Below are positions 58,530 to 64,000 of a DNA stretch of 64,000 nucleotides, one piece after another. A program made the translations under genes and the position numbers. The notes beneath the pieces are model-generated. The model was not told where the DNA came from and did not search any database. It worked only from the letters and a program-made list of their open reading frames with translations. The first letter of the stretch is position 1; every line of letters begins with the position of its first letter. This DNA comes from Prauserella cavernicola (GTDB lineage: Bacteria; Actinomycetota; Actinomycetes; Mycobacteriales; Pseudonocardiaceae), in contig NZ_JAENJH010000003.1 of assembly GCF_016595675.1 (NCBI RefSeq), positions 558,001 to 622,000 on the forward strand, written 5' to 3'.

Positions 58530-59511
58530 CGAGCAGCATCTCCTTCCTGCTGCCGAGCAGGCCCTGTGGCCGGAAGATCATGAGCAGCATCAGGCCGAGC
58601 CCCACGAGCGCGAAGCGCACGGCCCCCACCTCGGGCGCGCTGATGACGTCCGGCGAGATGTAGCCCGCTGCGATCGCCTCGCGCAGCGCGCTGTCGAAGA
58701 ACGTGAGCAGCGCCCAGAACAGGATCGAACCCACGATCGGACCGAACACTCGTCCCGCGCCGCCCAGCACGAGGATCGTGTACAGGAAGAACGTCACCAC
58801 CGGGTCGTAGCTGTCGGGGTTCACCGACTGGTTCTGGATGGCGAGCATCATCCCCGCCATCGAGCCGAGCACACCGCCCAGCACCAGGCTCTGCATCTTG
58901 TACGCGTAGACGCTCTTGCCGAGGCTGCGCACGGCGTCCTCGTCCTCCCGGATCGACCGGATCACCCGGCCCCACGGGCTGTGCACGAGCAACGCGATCA
59001 GCGCGGTGGCCAGCAGCACCACGGCCCACGCGACACTGAGCGCCCACAGGTCGCGCGAGGTGAAGCGGACCAGCCAGAACCCGTAGGTGTCGCGGGGGAT
59101 CGGGCTGATGTCGTAGAACTCGGTGGCGAAGCGCTGGAGGCCGAACACGCCGCCGGTCACCGGCTCCGCCCAGCTCGAGCGGTAGAACAGGCGCAGGATC
59201 TCGCCCGCCGCGATGGTGGCGATGGCGAGATACTCCGCGCGCAGTCTCAAGGTGGGCAGGCCGAGCAGCAGCGCCAGCAACACCGACGAACCGAGTCCGA
59301 TGAGGACACCTACCCACAGCGGAAGCCCGTACGTCGAAACGGAGGCTGCGACGCCGTAGGCGCCGACGAGCATGAACGCGACCTGGCCGAAGTTGAGCAG
59401 CCCGGTGTAGCCGAAATGCAGGTTGAGGCCGATGGCGGCCAGCGCGTACACGGCCGCGACCGGGCCGATGCCCGAGCGGATCGCGTCCGAGAGGATGACT
59501 GACCAGTCCAT
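58519..59511 (-). CDS. livM: Branched-chain amino-acid-type ABC transporter permease LivM
   Basis: 330 residues, about nine helices. LivM signature LNLHFGYTGLLNFGQVAFMLVGAYG near residue 29 and the coupling loop SPWGRVIRSIREDEDAVRSLG. Pairs with LivH. ATG at 59511; 10 bases after livH. Confidence 0.92.
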   Translation of the reverse strand: MDWSVILSDAIRSGIGPVAAVYALAAIGLNLHFGYTGLLNFGQVAFMLVGAYGVAASVSTYGLPLWVGVLIGLGSSVLLALLLGLPTLRLRAEYLAIATIAAGEILRLFYRSSWAEPVTGGVFGLQRFATEFYDISPIPRDTYGFWLVRFTSRDLWALSVAWAVVLLATALIALLVHSPWGRVIRSIREDEDAVRSLGKSVYAYKMQSLVLGGVLGSMAGMMLAIQNQSVNPDSYDPVVTFFLYTILVLGGAGRVFGPIVGSILFWALLTFFDSALREAIAAGYISPDVISAPEVGAVRFALVGLGLMLLMIFRPQGLLGSRKEMLLDAR

Positions 59512-59521
59512 TGTGCACCGC

Positions 59522-60478
59522 CTAGCCCACGCGTTCCCGCTGGCCGAGGATGCCCTGCGGGCGGATCAACAGAACGACGATCAGCGCGAGCAGCGCCCAC
59601 GCGTTCTGCAGGTCGACCGGGAACCACAGGCTCGACATCTGCGCGACGATGCCGATCACGAAGCTGCCCACCATCGCGCCGTATGCCGAGCCGAGGCCGC
59701 CCAGGATGATGCCGGCGAACATCAGCAACAGCAGCCGGAATCCCATGTCCCACGTGATGATCTCGGTGAGCCCGAAGAACACCCCGCCCAGCGCGGCCAG
59801 CCCGCCGCCGAGCATCCACACCACGAGCACGACGCGGTCGACGTCGATGCCGGAGGCCTCCGCGAGGTCGGGGTTGCTCGACAGCGCGCGGATCGCGGTG
59901 CCGATGCGGGTGCGCTGCAGCATGAACGCGACGCCGAGCAACACCAGCACCGACAGCACCACGATGATCAGGTCGCGGGGCGTGATGCCGACGGGGCCGA
60001 GGTCGAGCGCCTGCTGGATGTCGTACTCGCGGTAGGACTGCGGCCGGGTCCCGAAGAACACGAGCACGACGTGGCGCAACAGCAGGGAGAGCCCGATGGT
60101 GATGATGAACAGGTTGATGAGGCCGGTGCCGCGGTTGCGCAACGGTCGCCAGAGTCCTCGCTCGATCAGGCCCCCGAGCAGCGCGCCGATGACGATCGCC
60201 ACGATGGCGGAGGGGATCAGGTGCCAGCCGGGTCCCCCGGCCCCCACGTTGAGAAAGAAGGCCATGACCGCGCCGATGGTCACCAGTTCACCATGCGCGA
60301 AATTGATGAGATGAGTGGTGCCGAAAATCAGCGAAAGACCCACCGCGGTGATGGCGATAATGGCGCCGAACTGAATTCCGTCGACCAGCGCCTGCAGGGC
60401 ACGATCTAGAAAGCCCGGACCCTGAGGAACCGCGTCGCCCTGGGTCAAAGCTGTTGCGAGCACGAACGGAACACGCAC
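59522..60478 (-). CDS. livH: Branched-chain amino-acid-type ABC transporter permease LivH
   Basis: 318 residues from GTG 60478 (AGG 5 bases upstream); GTG 60484 also in frame. About eight helices. LivH signature GLSLIFGTTHLINFAHGELVTIGA near residue 48 and coupling loop RTRIGTAIRALSSNPDLAEASG. First gene of the liv operon; its promoter must lie in 60479-60653. Confidence 0.92.
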   Translation of the reverse strand: MRVPFVLATALTQGDAVPQGPGFLDRALQALVDGIQFGAIIAITAVGLSLIFGTTHLINFAHGELVTIGAVMAFFLNVGAGGPGWHLIPSAIVAIVIGALLGGLIERGLWRPLRNRGTGLINLFIITIGLSLLLRHVVLVFFGTRPQSYREYDIQQALDLGPVGITPRDLIIVVLSVLVLLGVAFMLQRTRIGTAIRALSSNPDLAEASGIDVDRVVLVVWMLGGGLAALGGVFFGLTEIITWDMGFRLLLLMFAGIILGGLGSAYGAMVGSFVIGIVAQMSSLWFPVDLQNAWALLALIVVLLIRPQGILGQRERVG

Positions 60479-60653
60479 AGTCACCTCACGTGCGGGCTCG
60501 AACTTGGGACGCTCAGTGTATTCGCGCGGCCCGCGAAAAGAACATCGCCGTGCGCGATTGTTACGAGTCCCATGATCGGGAGCGTCCCAGGGTTCTGGTC
60601 CGTTTGTCTGGGTAGGTGAGCCGTTCGGCCGAATTTCGAGAAGGTGATCTGCG

Positions 60654-60905
60654 ATGGACGAGCAGACCCGGGTGATGGTGGCGGCGCTGGCGGAGCTGAG
60701 CGAGGACCTTCCCGGTGCGATCGATGCGCTGCGCCGTGGCGCGCTCCCGGTGCCGGGGCAGCACCGGTTCGCCGCATTGCTGATCGAGCTGGGTGACAAG
60801 CTCGACGATCACGCGGATGGCCAGGCCAGAGCGGGAAACGGCAGTCCAGGCGGCCCAGGGCCGAGTTTCGGCGAGGCCGCCCCGCGCGACCGCGGCGACC
60901 GCTGA
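60654..60905 (+). CDS. Small hypothetical protein
   Basis: 83 residues. N-terminal half helical (EQTRVMVAALAELSEDLPGAIDALRRG), a VPGQHRFAALLIELGDKLDDHAD segment, then a disordered Gly/Pro tail. ATG with GAAGG 9 bases upstream. Spacing to neighbours and codon pattern fit a real gene; no function inferred. Confidence 0.6.
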   Translation: MDEQTRVMVAALAELSEDLPGAIDALRRGALPVPGQHRFAALLIELGDKLDDHADGQARAGNGSPGGPGPSFGEAAPRDRGDR

Positions 60906-60940
60906 GCGGGACCGGGGCCGCGTGGCGGAGGATGGCGGCC

Positions 60941-61453
60941 ATGACCGACCTCGACGCCGACGCCGTGATCGCGAAACTGGGGCTGGCCCCGTTGCCCGTC
61001 GAGGGCGGGCTCTTCGTCCAGACGTGGCGCAGTGACGACGATCCCGTGCCCGCGGGCACGGCGACCTACGCCGCGTTCACCGCCGACCCCGACTCGTTCT
61101 CGGCCATGCACCGCCTCGCCGTGGATGAGCTCTGGCACTTCTACGCCGGCGATCCCGTGGATCTGCTGATCCTGCACCCCGACGGCACGCACTCGACGCC
61201 GAGGCTTGGCTCCGATGTGCTCGGTGCCGAACGGCCTCAGCTCACGGTTCCCGCGAACCACTGGTTCGGGGCCGCGTTGGCCCCCGGTGGCACGTTCGCG
61301 CTCTTCGGCAACACACTGGCCCCCGGGTTCCACAGTGGACTGTACGAGGGCGGGGGGCGGGACACGCTAATGGCGGGCTGGCCCTCGGCCGCGCGGCGCA
61401 TCACCGAACTCACCCGGCCCGGCGCCGCGCTGGAGCTGCCGCCGGGGCTGTGA
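60941..61453 (+). CDS. DUF985 cupin-fold protein
   Basis: 170 residues from ATG 60941 (GGAGG 9 bases upstream; ATG 60932 has none). Opens DADAVIAKLGLAPLPVEGGLF, then HRLAVDELWHFYAGDPVDLLIL and LTVPANHWFGAAL, characteristic of DUF985 cupins related to sugar-binding cupins. Metal or small-molecule binding likely; role unknown. Ends one base before the TetR gene stop (convergent). Confidence 0.85.
   Translation: MTDLDADAVIAKLGLAPLPVEGGLFVQTWRSDDDPVPAGTATYAAFTADPDSFSAMHRLAVDELWHFYAGDPVDLLILHPDGTHSTPRLGSDVLGAERPQLTVPANHWFGAALAPGGTFALFGNTLAPGFHSGLYEGGGRDTLMAGWPSAARRITELTRPGAALELPPGL
61329..61339. repeat. Palindrome TCCACWGTGGA, copy 4
   Basis: TCCACAGTGGA inside the DUF985 cupin gene. Confidence 0.6.
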
Positions 61454-61454
61454 C

Positions 61455-62228
61455 TCAGTCCCGCTTGCTCTCGATCAACACGGCGAGGCCGTCGAGCACG
61501 CGGGCCAGACCGAACTCGAAGGCGCGCTCCGGGTCCGACGCGGCGCCGTACTCGGCCCCCGCCTCGGCTCCCACGACGGCGGCGGTCGGGTACCTCTCCG
61601 CGTCGAAGACCGTGTCCAGCAGCGGGGCGAACTCCTCCCACCACTGGTCGTCGGTCGTCCCGGTCTGTTCCCTGGCCTGCGCCGCCTCGACCGCGTTGCG
61701 CGCGGCGCCGTTGACGTAGTCGGCGACGAGCGTGACCACGAGGTCCATCTCGAGGTGGCTCAGCCCGATGCCGTCGACGGCGCGCAGGTCGTAGTCGTAC
61801 TTGGCGACGATGTTGGGGCCGAGCACCGGCCTGCTGGCCGACACCTGGAGCAGCCACGGGTGCCGGAGGCTGAGTTCCCAGTTGGCGCGCGCGATGCGTT
61901 CGAGGCGGGCCCGCCAGTCGCCGTCGTGCTCGGGCAGCTCGACGGTGCCGACCACGCGGTCGACGAGTACGTCGATCAGCTCCGCCTTGCTCGGCACGTA
62001 CCCGTAGAGCGACATCGCCGTGACGCCGAGCTCCGAGGCCACCCTGCGCATCGACAGGGCGGCGAGCCCGTCGGCGTCGGCGATGGCGATCGCGGTCCGC
62101 GCGACGTCGTCGATCGTGAACCGGGGCTTGGGTCCGCGCCGGGGTTTGTCCTGGATGCCCCAGAGCAGCTCGAGGCTGCGTTTCGGGTCCCCACTGCCGC
62201 CGTAGACGGTCACGGTTGAAAACTCCAT
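61455..62228 (-). CDS. TetR-family transcriptional regulator of an ABC exporter
   Basis: 257 residues. N-terminal helix-turn-helix RRVASELGVTAMSLYGYVPSKAELIDVLVDRV near residue 60; C-terminal ligand-binding half of the TetR_C type. Divergent from a DrrAB-type exporter and probably represses both itself and the exporter by binding the palindromes between them. ATG 7 bases after TACTCT. Confidence 0.9.
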   Translation of the reverse strand: MEFSTVTVYGGSGDPKRSLELLWGIQDKPRRGPKPRFTIDDVARTAIAIADADGLAALSMRRVASELGVTAMSLYGYVPSKAELIDVLVDRVVGTVELPEHDGDWRARLERIARANWELSLRHPWLLQVSASRPVLGPNIVAKYDYDLRAVDGIGLSHLEMDLVVTLVADYVNGAARNAVEAAQAREQTGTTDDQWWEEFAPLLDTVFDAERYPTAAVVGAEAGAEYGAASDPERAFEFGLARVLDGLAVLIESKRD

Positions 62229-62240
62229 ACGCCGTAGAGT
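62225..62240. promoter_or_regulatory. Second, weaker operator-like site
   Basis: CATACGCCGTAGAGT resembles the palindrome at 62263-62277 with changes; it overlaps the start codon and -10 of the tetR gene. Confidence 0.38.
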
Positions 62241-62241
62241 A
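62236..62241 (-). promoter_or_regulatory. -10 hexamer for tetR gene
   Basis: TACTCT on the minus strand, 7 bases before the ATG. Confidence 0.42.
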
Positions 62242-62262
62242 TTGTCCCCGTTCCATTCATCG

Positions 62263-62277
62263 CTATACGCTGTATAG
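62263..62277. promoter_or_regulatory. TetR-type operator palindrome
   Basis: CTATACGCTGTATAG, perfect 6-base arms with a 3-base centre, in the 69-base gap between the divergent tetR and exporter genes and adjoining TAGAGT (a possible -10 for the exporter). Confidence 0.55.
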
Positions 62278-62297
62278 AGTTTCTGGAAGGGGCTTGC

Positions 62298-63257
62298 ATG
62301 TCCTCCGTGGAACCGGCCGTCGTGGCCGAGAACCTGCGCAAACGATACGGCGAGACCGTAGCGCTCGACGGCTTCGACCTGACCGTGGCGCCCGGCGCCG
62401 TGCACGGTCTGCTCGGACCCAACGGCGCGGGTAAGACCACCGCCGTCCGTGTGCTCGCGACGCTGCTGAGGCCCGACTCCGGGCGGGCGAGCGTGGCGGG
62501 GTTCGACGTGGTCGCCCACGCCGAACAGGCCAGGTACCGGCTCGGACTCGTCGGCCAGCACGCCGCCGTCGACGAGATGCTGAGCGGCCGTCAGAACCTG
62601 GAGCTGTTCGGCAGGCTCTACCACCTCCGGCCCTCGGCGGCCCGTGCGCGGGCGGGCGAACTGCTCGAGCGGTTCCGGCTCGCCGACACCGGGAGCAAGC
62701 CGGTGAAGCAGTACTCCGGCGGGATGCGCCGACGCCTCGACCTCGCGGCCGGGCTCATACTCTCGCCGTATGTGCTGTTTCTCGACGAGCCGACCACGGG
62801 CCTCGATCCCCGGGCGCGCAACGAAGTGTGGGCCGCGGTGCGCGAGCTGACGGCGGCGGGCACCACTGTCGTGCTCACCACGCAGTATCTCGAGGAAGCC
62901 GATCAGCTCGCGGGCCGCATCTCGGTGATCGACCACGGCAGGGTGATCGCCGAGGGCGCACCGGAGGAGCTGAAACGCCGGATCGGCGCCGACCGCATCG
63001 ACGTGGTCCTGCACCGCGATGCCGACCTGCCGACCGCGGCGGCCCTGCTCGCGGACATCGCGGGCGCGCAACCGGAGTCCGACCCCGATCGCAGGCTCGT
63101 CAGCGCGCCCGTGCGCGACCGGATGGCCGCGTTGAGCCGGCTGGTGCCCGCGCTGAGTTCGGCCGGGATCACGGCGGAGGACGTCGCACTGCGCAGACCC
63201 ACCCTCGACGAGGTGTTCCTGCACCTCACCGGCGACCAGCAGGAGGTGGTGGCATGA
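62298..63257 (+). CDS. DrrA-type ABC exporter ATPase
   Basis: 319 residues. Walker A GPNGAGKTTAVRVLATL near residue 41, signature YSGGMRRRLDLAAGL, Walker B VLFLDEPTTGLDPRARNEVW, switch LTTQYLEEADQLA, and the C-terminal domain of daunorubicin-resistance ATPases ending RPTLDEVFLHLTG. Exports drugs or lipids with the next permease. ATG with GGAAGGGG upstream; overlaps the permease (ATGA). Confidence 0.92.
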   Translation: MSSVEPAVVAENLRKRYGETVALDGFDLTVAPGAVHGLLGPNGAGKTTAVRVLATLLRPDSGRASVAGFDVVAHAEQARYRLGLVGQHAAVDEMLSGRQNLELFGRLYHLRPSAARARAGELLERFRLADTGSKPVKQYSGGMRRRLDLAAGLILSPYVLFLDEPTTGLDPRARNEVWAAVRELTAAGTTVVLTTQYLEEADQLAGRISVIDHGRVIAEGAPEELKRRIGADRIDVVLHRDADLPTAAALLADIAGAQPESDPDRRLVSAPVRDRMAALSRLVPALSSAGITAEDVALRRPTLDEVFLHLTGDQQEVVA

Positions 63258-64000
63258 CCGCGCTGATCACCGCACCGCCGCGGACCCCGCTCGCCCGGCT
63301 GCGCTGGGCGCTCGCCGACGGCTGGACCGTCACGCGGCGCGACCTGACGCACTGGCGGAACCAGCCGCTGCAGCTGGTGGCGGGTCTGCTGTTCTCCGTG
63401 ATGGTGCTGCTGATGTTCGGCTTTCTGTTCGGTGGAGCCATGTTCGTGCCGGGCGGAGGTGACTACCGCGAGTTCCTGGTGCCGGGCGTGCTCGCGCTGA
63501 CGATGGTGTTCGGCGTGGAGACCACGTTCACGGCGATCAGCACCGACGCCGCCCGCGGCGTGACCGACCGGTTCCGTTCGCTGCCCATGGCGCCGTCGGC
63601 GGTAGTGCTCGGCCGGTGCACGGCAGACCTGCTCAGTGCCGTGCTGACGCTCGCCGCGCTCGTACTCGCGGGCCTGGCGATGGGCTGGCAGTGGCACAAC
63701 GGCGTCGCGGGCGCGTTCGCCGCGTTCGCGCTGTTGTTGTTTCTGCGGCTGGCGATGTTGTGGCTCGGCATCTACCTCGGGCTCGTGCTGCGCAGCCCCG
63801 AGGCCGTGATGGCGTTGCAGATCCTCGTGTGGCCGCTGGGTTTCCTGTCGAGCGCGTTCGTCGCCCCCGCGACGATGCCGGGCTGGCTCGCCGCGGTGGC
63901 CGAGTGGAATCCGCTCTCGGCCACGGCCACCGCCATCAGGGAGCTGTTCGGCAACCCCGGCTGGGGAGGGCAGAGCTGGCCCTCGGAGCACCCGGTGCTG
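63254..64000 (+). CDS. ABC-2 type permease, DrrB-like, cut by window end
   Basis: 249 codons visible, no stop reached. Starts MTALITAPPRTPLARLRWAL, then cytoplasmic TVTRRDLTHWRNQPLQLV and at least five hydrophobic helices, with the DrrB segment TDRFRSLPMAPSAVVLGR. Forms the membrane channel for the preceding ATPase; ATG overlaps its stop by four bases. Confidence 0.9.
   Translation, partial: MTALITAPPRTPLARLRWALADGWTVTRRDLTHWRNQPLQLVAGLLFSVMVLLMFGFLFGGAMFVPGGGDYREFLVPGVLALTMVFGVETTFTAISTDAARGVTDRFRSLPMAPSAVVLGRCTADLLSAVLTLAALVLAGLAMGWQWHNGVAGAFAAFALLLFLRLAMLWLGIYLGLVLRSPEAVMALQILVWPLGFLSSAFVAPATMPGWLAAVAEWNPLSATATAIRELFGNPGWGGQSWPSEHPVL

Overview
The window is very G+C-rich DNA (about 70% by eye), densely packed, with many GTG/TTG starts and four-base start/stop overlaps. 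Gene content and order point to an actinobacterium of the Pseudonocardiales (Saccharomonospora/Amycolatopsis/Prauserella type). This is an inference from mycobacteria-like gene order, a NucS-type mismatch endonuclease, a CysO/Mec/CysM cysteine pathway, MurA with Asp instead of Cys, and ectoine uptake genes. I see no rRNA, tRNA, CRISPR array, transposase or prophage gene.

Region by region. 1-12.6 kb: prmC (3' end), tsaC, a WecA-like transferase, an AtpI-like protein, the full F1Fo ATP synthase operon atpBEFHAGDC, a DUF2550 protein, a corrinoid adenosyltransferase (minus) and murA. From memory this matches the Mycobacterium tuberculosis order Rv1300-Rv1315. 12.6-22.8 kb: a LysE exporter, an ethylmalonyl-CoA mutase-type B12 enzyme, two complete consecutive Ehu-type (ectoine/hydroxyectoine) ABC transporter operons, and a non-canonical crotonase. 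22.8-34 kb: Nudix hydrolase and divergent NucS, a sodium:solute symporter with a small membrane partner, a lipoprotein, a PTS-type dihydroxyacetone kinase (DhaK, DhaL, DhaM-HPr), an FmdB zinc ribbon, a phosphodiesterase-superfamily protein, a repeat-filled spacer, and small enzymes. 34-38 kb: ctaD-serB-pth2, translationally coupled. 37.9-44 kb: DinG helicase with a small downstream gene, a secreted orphan, and the NAD-salvage run pncB-pncA-PfkB kinase. 44-54 kb: clpS-DUF2017-P1 peptidase, a 0.55-kb repeat-rich spacer, mec-cysO-cysM, arylamine N-acetyltransferase, rhomboid-murI-metallo-hydrolase, rph-rdgB and bcp. 54-64 kb: small lipoprotein and membrane genes, a branched-chain amino-acid-type ABC system whose binding-protein gene converges on its transporter operon, a cupin, and a TetR regulator divergent from a DrrAB-type exporter cut by the window end.

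How it works together: most genes are housekeeping (energy, wall precursors, cysteine and NAD supply, proteolysis, nucleotide-pool cleaning). They are interleaved with uptake and export cassettes. The clearest oddities are: a CysO carrier protein whose C-terminal Gly-Gly is capped by two extra residues beside its JAMM peptidase; tandem diverged ehu operons; near-identical 53-55-base hairpins at two convergent gene junctions; 21-base repeat arrays in direct and inverted orientation; an 11-base palindrome occurring four times; a degenerate PfkB kinase in the NAD-salvage operon; and at least fifteen genes whose start lies 6-8 bases after a TANNNT hexamer, the signature of leaderless transcripts.
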